A stretch of DNA of 64,000 nucleotides from Stropharia rugosoannulata (lineage: Eukaryota; Basidiomycota; Agaricomycetes; Agaricales; Strophariaceae): the NCBI GenBank assembly GCA_028532985.1, contig JANCIK010000010.1:1488001-1552000 (forward strand). The letters are read 5' to 3'. Of this stretch, positions 19,220 to 30,823 are shown piece after piece (within the stretch, counting starts at the first letter, position 1; each line of letters begins with the position of its first letter). Below the pieces are notes generated by a model. The model saw only the letters and a program-made list of their open reading frames with translations. It was not told where the DNA came from and made no database searches. A program made the position numbers and the translations under genes.

Positions 19220-22083
19220 TTAGCATTTGCCGCCATTCTTTAGACGATTCTTTGGCCATGCCTGGTTTGCCTGCTGCCATGTCGTTATATTGGCGTTCGT
19301 GTAAACCTCTTTATACCTATAAGGAGTGTTAGCTCATTTTCTGAAGGTGCTAATGAGAAACTAACGCGTTTATATATGCAGAAGTGGGGAAGTTGGTGGG
19401 ATCACAACCGATGTTGATGGCGTTCTTGGGTTGATATACTCTGATGTAGTCAATGCTCAACGTATATGGGAAGGTAAGTTTCGACAAGTCGATTTGCGCA
19501 AAGTTATGCGAGAATCCAAGGTTGGCAATGATGTACTAGTATAAAACCTGGTGAGCTTTACACTGTACCATTATATGCAATGTGGTACTCACCATCGGTT
19601 CTTGGGGAACTGGACGAGGCCCGATTTCTGTGGCAGGATCTGCACCCATACCGCTTCCATGGAGAGTCCATGAAGGTTCACCATCATTAATCCATGTGAT
19701 ATATCCATCGTCAAACCTACAAGGTTGAGCACAGCGCACAACTCTGTCACAGAGATAATATACTTACCCAGGCTTATATTCAAACCCGTAAACCGTATAA
19801 CACCCTTGCGTAAGTTCATAGCAGTTAGGATTGGTCGCACTCAGTCCACTGGTGGTCTGTTGGAAGGCACCTGGTTTGGAAATGTCAATGCATACATTTG
19901 AAGTCCGTTCTAAAAGTAGCCTACCTCCTATATATTCATTTAGCGTCGTGCGCGAAGAGTTATATATGTGAAGGTTGTCGTCCGTGGTTTTCCACTTGTA
20001 CGCTGCCTACAATCAATTTGGAGTGAATATCAATAAAGCTAGACATTCGTCACTGCATACATTGTAGGGGGCCCATTGTGCCGACAGCGAAACCTTAACG
20101 TAGGTACCGTCAGAACTTCCACTTCTACATCAATTTAGTGATTTACTCACCTGTCCGCCTGAAGCATCAACGAGAGCTTCAAAGACATCAATTTCAGGCG
20201 CTGCCCTGCCCACGTAGCTGCCGTCTTTCCTCATGGGCCCTGGATGTGACTCCCCAGGGCAGGTACAGGCGGCTGCGCGATGGGAGGTAAAGTCAAGTCA
20301 GGATAAGAATAGCAAAACGATCATTGTTGTCTTACACAACCGCTGTCCCGAGAGGTAGGACTAAACGAAGAAAATCAGTATCCCATGTATTTACTGAAAA
20401 TTGAATAACGGACAAGAACACCGCCGACAGAAGGGTCACCATTTACGACCGCAGCCAATGGCGTAGCCGTGCCAGGATAAGTTTGATTTGGCAGCGTGCC
20501 AACATCACAAGAATCATATGTGTAGGGCCACTATATTTAGCATCAGACAAGCGATCTATAATTGGAACAAAGTAGATGCTTACCATTCCATCTAGCGAGC
20601 CTCCGAAGCCAGCACGACCTGGACAATGTGATAATGAGAATATGCTCTTTTGAAGAATACTTCAAGTAAACAGACCTAAGTTACCCATCGCCCAACTTTT
20701 TCCGCTTATTCAGTAATCCAGTTATTAAATGAACGCTCAACTTACACTGCAGGCCATAAGCCACTAGTGTAATAATAGCGTCAGAAGTGAGAGTTATAAA
20801 TAACCTCGCAAAAGCTTACCTGACGGTGTTCGATCCCGGAAGAGTTACAGACGCTAGAAGCTGGGTAAACGAGTGCAGTAATACTTAAAGATATAATGAC
20901 GACCTACCTTCAAGCATGCCACCGGTGAAGCAGAACTTATTCCTGAGTTCGAAAGAGGTTCGTTTATTGCACGCGTTTGAATTCGACAGAGGTGCTCACC
21001 ATGTTTGGACCTTTGAACAGCATCAGAAACTAAACGGCTTGCTATACAGATATAAACCAACTTACCATACCGGATCTATAAGTCAGGTTGTGATTATTTT
21101 CAGGTAGCACTTCTTCGATTGTCAGGCGAAGTGCCCCGCCTTTGGTCGTTGCTAAAAGCAGTGTTAAAATACAGAGCATCCTGAAAAATAGGTATACATA
21201 CGCTGACTTGCATCATACCACTCGAGATCATTCTGGATGATTGAAACTAGTGAGAAGAACTAGGGTTTATGGCAAGGGGCTGAGCGCACCGTTCCCCAAT
21301 AGTGCAGGTCTACGGCTTCCCAGAACGGGTCATCGCCAGGATAAAATGTTCGTCCATCGACGTTGAATTCATCGGAAAACACCAAGACGTATTCTTCGTC
21401 GCCGGTCCAAGAAGTCCTTGTATAGGCGGATTTCGGGGTGTCTAGATCAATCGGTTGAAAATTGGTTGCAAATGACGGCGTTTGGCCGGTTGCGTTGGTT
21501 CCTCCGAGATTGAATCCACCTTGTGTTGTTTGATCTTTTTTCTGAAAATGGCTGATGATAGGGTATCCTGAAGACACGTGGGTTCCATGCAGACGGGATA
21601 TTTATGAAATGAGTTCACTCACCGGCACTACGGTAACGACGAATATGTGGCATGTGAGCGCGGCAGTGACAGAAATGAAGTCGACTATACTTACAACAAC
21701 GTCGTCAATCCAGCAACTAGTATGAACAGACAACCTAGATTAGCCAGACCACGAGATGTAAAGATCGTTCCCCGTCTGTCGAGTCGCCCGTCCTTTCGAG
21801 AGTCCGGCATGTGCAAGTCGTCATCGGGTTCCTTCGTGTTGAAGTCCAACGGAAGACCCCATGATTGAGGCGCAGGAGCCAAGGAGTACTATTTGTAGCG
21901 TATCATATTAACATATCTTGACTTTCAGCACTCTGGAGAAGCCACGAACCTGGACTGAGATAGAACTCTGCGCGGGATATTAAAAAAAGTAAGCGCGCAG
22001 TGTCATGCGAACAACAGTTTACCCACCTCAGCTATTGAACGATATGACTGCCTGGATGCGTTTCTGTCAGCGAAGGGATCCAT
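19220..22083 (-). CDS. Beta-1,6-glucan synthesis-associated protein, KRE6/SKN1 family (copy 2)
   Basis: Twenty-one exons give 558 aa: 22083-22027, 21888-21695, 21627-21623, 21567-21290, 21232-21202, 21151-21066, 21010-21000, 20942-20908, 20853-20820, 20763-20746, 20695-20676, 20618-20584, 20530-20414, 20360-20336, 20272-20151, 20093-20061, 20006-19925, 19870-19768, 19716-19593, 19535-19366, 19316-19220. From the membrane segment to the stop, all 19 intron positions and phases match copy 1, and 14 consecutive exons have identical lengths. The GH16-like catalytic motif EIDVFE (E342, D344, E347) is intact. The cytosolic tail is much shorter than in copy 1: a 19-residue first exon ending RSIAE is joined to [11 protein letters not shown]. 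That first junction uses a 138-nt intron and an additional small exon there cannot be excluded. The role is as for copy 1, in ER/Golgi beta-1,6-glucan assembly. Confidence 0.92.
21623..21627 (-). other. Five-nucleotide microexon of KRE6 copy 2
   Basis: TGCCG lies between a TAG acceptor and a GTGAGT donor. It restores the frame between the exons on either side and encodes the same Phe-Ala-Gly junction as in copy 1. Confidence 0.85.
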
Positions 22084-24248
22084 GGTGTATCCAGTCGGTC
22101 GGTCGGGGTGTCGCTCAGAATGCCTGGAAATGTCACAAAGGGAGTGGACTAATTAAAGAGTGGAAGTTGTCCCTGGCCGACTTGCAGCAATAAGGATGCC
22201 GAAACGACGCCGTTGAAAAGGCAGAAAAGACAGAGAAAGAAAGTGTGAGGTAATGGTAGACGGTAAAAATGAGTGGTGGACGCAGCGTTACCTCTATTCC
22301 ACCGTCACTGTGGCAAACTGAACATAGGGGTTTTCCAGAATATAGATTACTTTAGTACGTCCGCGAGGCTAAGCGCTATAAATAGTTCGCGTTGTGTTCA
22401 ACTTTATCCGGCTTCAAGTTGGTTCTACTGAGGGGGACAAATTTTTCCTGGTTTGAGATACTTGAGTGTGGTGGGATTGGACTTTATACGTGTCGATCCA
22501 CATTGCATCGCACCCTTCATAAAAGACTGTAGACCAAGCAAGGATCGCAGAACCGCGGAAATGGATATACAGCTCAGGGTCTCCGCTGTCAACTTGCTGA
22601 TCTGTATGGATACTCAGATAGGGACTAGCCAAGAGTTTCGGCAAATTTGAAGTCGAGAATGTTGCGGACGAGCATTCCGCGCGACGTACAGCCTACAGGA
22701 AACGACCAAGTTGTTCAAACTTCAGGCTGGCATCTTTGCGACTTGCCTTACGACTCGAAACTCTTGCTGAACCAAATGTCTTGGAAATGTTCGAGGAACT
22801 GAGCGCTGAGCGCTTGAGCAGCAATGCTGCATGCGATGACATTTCTGCTTTTACTTATGACATAATGATCAACGCCGTTCGGTAGGATTCGGGTTTTGCT
22901 TGGCACCACGTCCAGACCTTGACTAAACTTTCCAAAAGTCAACCTAGGTCAACGTCCGACTCGGAGTCCCCTTACTACAGCTTGCTACTTACATCCAACA
23001 CTCCTCGTACGTGTATGTCACGAAGAACTCCAATGTTGCATCTTCACTTGCAGCTGTATACTGGCAGGACAAACGCTTTCGCATCCTTCAAGAACATATT
23101 CGTCAATATGTCGTTTAATATCACCTGGCTGCGGTATCACCTGGCTGCGGTTGTTGGGGCCCTTATATCTGCAAGAAAGTAACGCAAATGATAGAAGGCC
23201 GCTTCCTCGTATGGAGTTCCTAGCTGTCCCTAGTCAGCCTCCACTGAGGACAATTCCTGCATATCGTTTCGGGGTACCTTTCCTGATTATCATATTCTAC
23301 TACTGTCGACATCTGTGGACATTCAGCACCCCTGTGTGCAGTCAGACATTGCTTTGGATCTCTGAAGTTGGACCTACGCGGCTAATGATATGCACTCTTG
23401 TTTCCACATCGCTCGGTTTACTTTGGCTTCATCTCGAACACATCGTATAGGCTACGACGTCTGCAAAGTATGGACTCATTAACAGGTCAGGGACTGAACT
23501 GGTGAGAGTTTGCTACCGGAGGCAACACGCGGTCGTGATTTCTTCTTTTGATATGTAACGACACCGGTCCTACGCCGGCTGAGTACAACAGATTATTGCG
23601 TGTGCAACGGCTGGACAGTCTCCATCTGGCACAGGAAACACCTCCCGGAGAGTTGACAATCAGCTGGATTTGCATCCGCCTTGATCACAGGGAGGTTTAC
23701 ATGTGACAAGAATCTCCCTTTTTGCTGTGTGTCCATGGTGAGTACCGCGAGAAAAGCCTTGGGTGAGGTAATTATATACTTCAGAGGAGCCCATATGATT
23801 TCCAATGTCATATTTTTCTCATACTGCAACCAACCTGCAATGAAGCGTGGGTGAACTTGCTTCATCTAATTTCACTTTGGACTGACTTGATATTTGGCTG
23901 TAAAACACCAGGGTTCGCGTAGAAGAGACAGCTGCGACCGCCGACACCCCATGGTGATTGTCTGCATGCGCTGCATGCACATGCTCACTGCTCAGAGTTA
24001 AGGGACTTCAAGAGTCGCAAGTGCGGCTGATCACAAGGTATTTTGAGCACTTAACGGCTACAATAGTCTCGATGCTCGTGGTCCTCCCAAAGCGAGTATG
24101 ACTCTTCACACTACTGGCGGGGCCACGAGAGATAGTATCCGTGCCATGATGTTCTCAGAGCTGCACTGGTTGAAGGATGTATAAAGGGGCGATTCGCTAT
24201 CCCTCGGAGGGCCAGTATCCTGACACTTCAAAAATCTTAGCCAGTACT
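22084..24248. other. Intergenic, no gene seen
   Basis: About 2.2 kb with scattered ORFs up to 99 codons in all frames and no motif or coherent splicing. A 16-bp tandem duplication (TATCACCTGGCTGCGG unit) lies at about 23119-23151. The cutinase promoter is at the right end. Confidence 0.5.
24180..24185 (+). promoter_or_regulatory. TATA box for the cutinase-like gene
   Basis: TATAAA about 64 bp upstream of the ATG at 24249. Confidence 0.5.
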
Positions 24249-24952
24249 ATGCTTGGAAGACTTTTCCTGCTTACCTTCGCCGCAGCTGCACTGGCGGCAC
24301 CATCTCCTCGGGCATCATGCGCGGACGTCACGGTGATCTTCGCTCGCGGGACAACTGAACCAGAGCCGATTGGCACTATCGTCGGTCCGCCGTTGCAAGA
24401 AGCGCTCACCGCCGCACTTGGATCGAAGACGCTCAACTTTGTCGGCGTCAACTACCCCGCGAGCATCGCCGGCTTCCTTGAGGGCGGCGATCCACAGGGG
24501 GCAACTACCATGGCGAACGATGTTACTTCAGCTTCAAGCTCCTGCCCCGACACCCAGATGGTGATGTCTGGTTACAGGTTAGCACCTTTCCGGTTGTTGC
24601 GTTGAAGGTAGTTAAATAGTTGCTGAACATGGATTTCATTTAGCCAAGGCGGGCAGCTAGTCCACCTAGCAGTACCAAAGCTGTCTTCCGCTGTTCAGAA
24701 CCAGATAAAAGCCATTGTCATCTTTGGTGACCCGGATGATGGCCAGCCATTCCCCGGCAACCTCAACGCAGTTGAGAAGACGTTCTGTGCTGTGGGTGAC
24801 GACATCTGTGCGGGTGGCGATCTTGTTCTCCCAGCGCACTTGAGCTATGGAGCTGTAAGCACTGGATGGTTTCAGCATATACTAATTGTAATAATGAAGA
24901 AATTTCTTAGGACGCACCCGCAGCGGCGGGCTTCATTGTCTCTAAGCTTTAA
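24249..24952 (+). CDS. Secreted cutinase-like serine esterase
   Basis: Three exons (24249-24577, 24644-24854, 24911-24952) give 193 aa. A signal peptide covers residues 1-17 and a short propeptide follows. The mature part has the alpha/beta-hydrolase fold signature of the cutinase family: VIFARGTTEP near the N-terminus, the nucleophile elbow GYSQGG with Ser110 (split by intron 1), GDDIC with Asp162, and AHLSYG with His175. Four Cys sit at the two conserved disulfide positions. The length matches classic cutinases (about 200 aa). Members hydrolyse cutin, suberin-like or acetylated polysaccharide esters outside the cell. An acetylxylan-esterase activity cannot be ruled out by eye because the families overlap. 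The catalytic triad is complete, so the enzyme should be active. Confidence 0.93.
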
Positions 24953-25698
24953 ACAAACCAGTGCGAAAGAAATAAACAAAACATGGCCGTACGCGTATGG
25001 TTATTTGGGTGATTTTGCAGTTGCTTTGCAGTCGTGTATTTAGTCCAGGTCCCAGTCTTTCAATATTGTAAAACTAACTTGATACCAACATTGCCCGAGT
25101 GCAGGCTGAAAGTTTCTGAAAAGAGTTGGATAAAGCAAATCAACAGAACCATTTGATTGAATGTCGTCACGATAGAGTCCAGCCCATTTGAGGAACAACG
25201 TCTCGAGTAACACAATGAGGGGCGCAAACAAGGGCGGGAGAGAGAAGCCCCGCGATTACGCAGGGGTCTATAGCGTAGAGGGGGGGACACAAAACCACCG
25301 GAGTTCAATCGATGGTGCCGTTCATGCCGAGTGGCATGCGTCAAGCACGCGTTGAAGTTCACTGTTCCGCCGCCCGGCGCGGCCATGTAGATATCCCTCT
25401 TCCTCCTCCGTCCTCCAGCCATCCTCCAGTATCCTAAACCCACTTCCCCTCTTCCTTGAGCTCTAGCTGCAGGAGGAAGTACTTGCGTCGAGGCTAGCAT
25501 TTCCATTGTCCCCAAGATGCGCTTGACGAGATGTCTATTGTTCATCATCTCTGCGAGCGTAACGCGCTTCGGCTAAGTTTCTGAAAGGGCCACTGACATT
25601 CCAGTGGCACTATATCTTCAAGAGATTGAGGGCCTCGCTATCTCTTCATCTTACTGCCACCACCATCACCACCCCACCACCATCATCACCTCCTCACT
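24953..25698. other. Intergenic with CAC-rich microsatellite
   Basis: This holds no supported gene. A 162-codon minus-strand ORF at 25060-25548 has no recognisable features. A CAC/CAT-rich simple repeat at about 25657-25692 lies just upstream of the kinase-like gene. Confidence 0.5.
25657..25692. repeat. CAC/CAT-rich simple repeat
   Basis: A short run of CAC, CAT and ACC triplets lies directly upstream of the ATG at 25699, in the 5' leader of the kinase-like gene. Confidence 0.6.
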
Positions 25699-28600
25699 AT
25701 GCCTGGCGTTGTTACCCACCCTTCGCAATCTTCATCTTCCATGGCGAGCAATGTGGCTCGAAAAATCCCTTCAAGCCCGCCATACATACATCAAGAAATG
25801 AGTGGCTCGGGCTGGCCGTACGATGATTCACCAGCTTCAGGTCGTTCGAGGCAACCTGTGGCATCAAGTTCGAGAACTGCGCCTCATATTCCAAACGCAA
25901 CTACTATCGCGGCGGACGGTTTCCCCCCCGCTCTTTCAAACTCTGGTCTCTTCCTCGCGCCCGAAATCGACGAAGAAGAGGCATACAACAGCTTCTTGGA
26001 TGTACCAGACCTGGTCGAGTACATCTTCCCGGACCACATCTTCCCGCCTCAGGTTAACATGGACAGCCTAGTCAAAGCGCTGATGCTGCCGGAAAGCGAA
26101 CTGTGGGACAGCGCGCACCGAATTTGGAGGGGCTGTCCTCTACTTAACAGATTTGACCATGTGCTGCCAGACCAGCGCGACGCGATGCCCGCGTTCCTCA
26201 ACCGCATAACGCAGCGGATATACGAGGCGTGCCACGCCAACCGATGTAACCCCATGCCACATCCGCGCAAGTGGACGTCGAAATTTAGCGCGCAAAATGT
26301 GTCAAGGGGTCGCGCGCCAGATATGTGCCTTGTTGAGCAGCGTTTTCCTACGCAATGGATAGACCCCAAGGGCAAGGGTCCGTCCGACGACGGTTATACC
26401 TGGAAACAGGTTATTTCTTGTGGACTCGACCTCGTAGAATTTTCGCCGGCGCGCATGGTCGAGAACCTCGAATGCGGCGCATACTGGCAGTTTACTGCCC
26501 AGCCAACCAGGCGCTTTTCCATCAGCGTCTCCTTTCACAGTGATGGTGTGCGCGTCCACGTCTTGGACTGTGCGGGCATCGTAAGCTCGGAGCCCATCGA
26601 CATCCACCAAGAGCCTGCGCGCTTTGTGCGCCTACTTGCTGGAATGGCCCTCGTCAACGACGCGCACATGGGCTCGGACACCAGTATCACCTCCGACATG
26701 CGCGTGCAGATTGCTGGGGAGACATATCTCCTGCAGGACCGCCTGTATGTCACTCCAGGCTATATCGGACCACGGACGCTGGTTTGGCGCGCAGTCAGAC
26801 AGTCGACCGGCGAGACTGTTGTTATCAAGGATATCTGGGAAGACTCAGAGGCATCGTTCCTGAACGAAGCGGAGATGATGCTGCTCGTACAGGATGTTGA
26901 GGGCGTCGCTCAGCTCATCGGCAGCGAGGGCGTCGCTTTCCACGGGCGCAACGATACGACTGCGCATATCCGGCGGGCGGTCAAGGAGGGCCACAAACAT
27001 TTCCACCGCCTCATAGCCTCAATATCGCTGTATACCCACCGGAGGCTCGTCATCACCCCATTTGCCGCGGATCTGCGTCATTTCAGGACGAAACAGGAAC
27101 TCCTGTATATCTTCATTGACGTCGTACAAAGTGAGCACCTTTCAACTTCTTCACTTTACTTTCAGGACCTTAATGTGCTTTGTTTCCAGCTATTGAGCGC
27201 CTTGGGAAACGGCGAATTATGCACAGCGATATCAGCATTGGGAACGTTAGGATCTATGATCCAAATCTAACGCCAACCAAATCCACGTTGAGCGGGAGTG
27301 TGCATGATAGGACGCTCGCGCAGCGGCGCCGGGGGATCTTGATCGACCTGGACAACGCGCTCCAGTTTGATGAGAATTGGAACATTTGTTCCCGGCCTCA
27401 GGAGTATGCCAATCCTGTAAGTTCTCCTCGCCCAACATTTTCATTTCTTGCCACTCACTTGCGATGCACACACGCCAGGGTACCACGCCGTTCAACTCCA
27501 CTGAGTTGATACTTAATGGCCCAGAAGGACGGCGGCTCATACGATACGACCTCGAGTCGCTGTTCTACGTGCTCATCTGGGTCTGTTATCATTACAGTGG
27601 GCCCGACAGGATCCGGCCCAACAACGAGTACCTTTCGAGTAAGCCAGAAGATGACCCCATCTGCAAGTGGTTCAACAACGCAGACCGGAACCTCGAGCAG
27701 GCCTGCGAGTTCAAGGCCGATCAAATGCGCGACGAGAGCAGATTCCGCAATGAGCTCTTGCCCGCACTCTCGGATTACTTTTATGATCTGAGACCATGTC
27801 TGCTAAATATACGACAACTGATGTTTGGCCGCGGCGAGCAGAAAATCACGCCGGGCGAGATGGTGAAGGCGCTTGCGGAAGGGATAAGCCACCTTGACAA
27901 AAAGGATCAGAGCCGCCACGCTGCTGCGGAGGAGGCGCGCAGGCGGGAGCAGAAGGCGCGGGAAGAAGAAGAAGCAAGAGAAATGGTTGCAGCTCTGAAG
28001 GCCTACTGGGCACCAAAACATGCTGCCGAAGCACTGGTACTGGCGGCGTCTACTCTGACTACTAGGGCGTCTCTGACTCGCGACCCGAGGAAGCGCGCCA
28101 GGAAATCCGCCGAGGCGAAGACGCTGGAGCAGCAGTCCCAGCCGGCGTGGAAGGGCCAGTCAGTGATCGCGGATCAGACAGCGGCTAAGTCTCGACTCGA
28201 CGCAAGTCCTTCCAACACCAAGCGGAAGGCGGTCGAGTTCGACGATGCCTCGTCTTCGGACTCCTGCGAGACACATAGGACGAAGAGGCCCCGGACTCGT
28301 TCACCCAGTCGGGCGACCTCCGTGTCAACGGGCGGTGCATACTGGGATAACCGGGCTTACGAGGAGCACATGCGACTCCAAAGGCAATACGCTGAGCAGC
28401 AGGCAGAGGAGGCGCACAGGACAAGCGAAGTTAGAGCGGGGAAGAAACGGATGTTCGTGGAGGATGACTATCTCTACGGGCCTGCGCCGTCGCCTAAAAG
28501 ATCCAGGACGTCCGAATCCGCTGGGATCCGCGGTACCGCGTACGCGGTGGCACCCCCGCAAGAGGCTGACTACAGCCGATCAAGTTACGAACGCACGCGC

Positions 28601-28924
28601 GTGCCATCTCCTCCATCTCCGACGCGCTTTACCACTCCCGCGCCAACGAGGACAGTTAGCGGTATTCGGGGGCGGCGCGCCTCTACACCCTTTCCTGGAA
28701 TGCACGACAGCGACAGCGGCGAAGGCAGTGAGTTTTCTGAGGATGAGTCAGAGTCGAAGAAGCGAAAACGTGTCGAGGAGGACGAGGGTGACGAGGAAGA
28801 ACCCCGGACGCCTCCTAAAAAGACGAAGATTTCTCAGAAGGTCGCAGAGAAGGCTGAACCACTGCTGGACGTGGGTGCTAGTCAACCACACTGGACGCGG
28901 GCTCGCATGGCCAGGGGCTCTTAG
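25699..28924 (+). CDS. FunK1-type protein kinase-like protein
   Basis: Three exons (25699-27130, 27190-27416, 27479-28924) give 1034 aa. The N-terminal third is a fungal-specific region. It is followed by a kinase-like fold: VWRAVRQSTGETVVIKD with the putative ATP-binding Lys, then the catalytic loop IMHSDISIGNV (H489, D491), then LIDLDNA in place of the usual DFG, and STELI resembling the end of an activation loop. This pattern (HSDIS-GN and D-x-D) is characteristic of the FunK1 family, which is greatly expanded in Agaricomycetes. The C-terminal third is basic and acidic low-complexity sequence with KKRKR-type nuclear localisation signals, suggesting a nuclear protein. Substrate and biological role are unknown. 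The start could also be the Met at 25741. Antisense ORFs across the gene are shadows. Confidence 0.9.
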
Positions 28925-29408
28925 ATACACGGAGTTCATCTTCGTTTTATAATTTATTTCATATTTATGGATTGGTTCTTATCCTGTTGTCTGGCGCTAA
29001 TGTACTTTGTTATCTCGCGTAGATGTTCGTTCTATTAGAAATCAATTCAATCGATTCTAACATTTGCTTTTCTAAAAATCATTGGGTTCCTTTTTCTTGC
29101 AAGATAGTGCAATAACGATAAGGAGCCATTGCACTCCTCAAAAAGTATACAAATTCTCTAACTCGAAGACAGGAAAAATCCAGCAGCGCCGCTGGTGCGT
29201 CACATGTATGCCGAACACTGACATCACCTACGAGACTGATATCCACGGCAGGGGCTCTAAAAAGGTTCAAGTCTCAGACAAGCCAGCAACCGAAAGAAAT
29301 TACTAGTACGTCTTCCGATAGCCTGCCATATCTGTTGGATAACCCACCACGACCTTTCCAGCGTAGCTGCACACCCCACTGGCACATTCAAGCCATTAAT
29401 TCTTTGCA
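28925..29408. other. Intergenic
   Basis: This holds the 3' end of the kinase-like gene and the promoter of the following small gene. No further gene is supported. Confidence 0.6.
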
Positions 29409-29789
29409 ATGCCTCGTGTAAATATGTCTGACGAAGTCTTTAAGAAAACCGAGCAGGTCGTGGGCAGGCCACAGGTCACCAGGGATAACATCAACGACCA
29501 GTACATGCGCGATCCGCCCCAGGTGTGTGTCTTGTGCATTCACATTCTCGTGCGCTTGTCGCTGAACAGTGATAATTTATGGACTTCATCCTAGAATCAC
29601 TCGGAGTCGCACTCGCTCAACAGAGGAAAGGAATACTACGTTCCTGGACCTTCTCAGGCAGACATCATTTCTGATGAAGCGATCCGTGTGGAGGCGCAGG
29701 GAGACAGCGTTGTCGACGAGCCACTCGGACGCACGAAGAAAAGCGACGCGGTTGCTACGCTCGCCCAAGAGAGTTCTCTGCATAGATGA
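29409..29789 (+). CDS. Small hypothetical protein, two exons
   Basis: Exons 29409-29522 and 29595-29789 give 102 aa, with a 72-nt GT-AG intron in phase 0. The protein is hydrophilic: an N-terminal part with VVGRPQVTRDNINDQYM, then a segment containing KEYYVPGPSQADIISDEAIRVEA, and a polar tail. There is no signal peptide, membrane segment or recognised domain. The reading frame across the junction is coherent and the composition looks like a real intracellular protein, but I do not recognise a family. A Met at 29424 is an alternative start. Confidence 0.6.
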
Positions 29790-30823
29790 ATTGTTCCTTT
29801 GGGTAAAGACTTTTTGTACAAGTGCGAGCACTGTAGAATTTCAGTGAATCGATAACGCACTCAAGCTACATAAATTTCGTAGAATTTGTGAGAGCGAGGT
29901 GTCGATAAATTCATTGAGCATCAGCTTGTTGAAACTCTTAAAGGTGTGAGGCGGTGATTCAAAAGCTTTCCCGGTCCTTAAAGCTTATCACTTTGCCCAA
30001 CTCCCGGCAGTTAAGGTTAAGCAGGATCTCTTGCTTGACGGATGATGCGACTACACGCCTGACATTTTCCGAAGCCCCTTGAAGCCATATCCTTGGATAA
30101 AGATATGTTAGAAAAAAATAGCGATGACGCATATGATTCAACTTACTACTCTACATCGGCCTCGGTCCGCGACAGTCGCAGAGGACCCAAAATTACCTCC
30201 AAATCCCGCGCATGTATCTCACAGAGATATCGATCATCCCACAGAGCACCCAATGCTTGAGCGCCAGGGTCGATAAGACTGAGTATTTGCAGCTAGAAAG
30301 CATTATTTTCGTCGAGGATTCCCCAGAGACACATGCACCCTCGCCATCGTGCGCCTGCAATGTGCGCGCTGTGATTCGTCATCGACCGCCAAGCGGTAAG
30401 AGTGGACGCGGGGTATCTAATCGATCTTATCGGCTACCTATTAGGGGGAAAATGTGGGGTATTTGTCATATTTCCGGTCCCTGAGAATATGCCCCTGTAA
30501 AGGCAGCTGGCAGGTTCGAGTCAAGTGCAAGTCACGGTGGGTCTCAGTGGGTACGGCATGGCACAGGCTGACAACATCGTTGCGTTGGCCATCAGTGCAA
30601 ATTTCGTTTATCAACCATCCACCTTGGACACACCCGCTGGCGTCTCACTGCACCTACATCTCCTAGCGCTTCCAGCACACCTACCACTCCTCAGTCAACG
30701 CACTACAGACACAGCAGGTTTTACTCACCTGCACACGTTTCACACGATCAGACGGCCTGGCCTGCTGCTCTGGCAAAATCCAACTACATATCACGCATCG
30801 AGAAGGTGTTGACCTTTATAGAT
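29790..30823. other. Intergenic, no gene seen
   Basis: About 1 kb with ORFs up to 95 codons that share no frame or motif. It probably contains the promoter of the next gene. Confidence 0.5.

Noticed and set aside
25060..25548. Minus-strand ORF of 162 codons
   Set aside because: No motif, odd composition, and it overlaps the 5' region of the kinase-like gene; probably chance.
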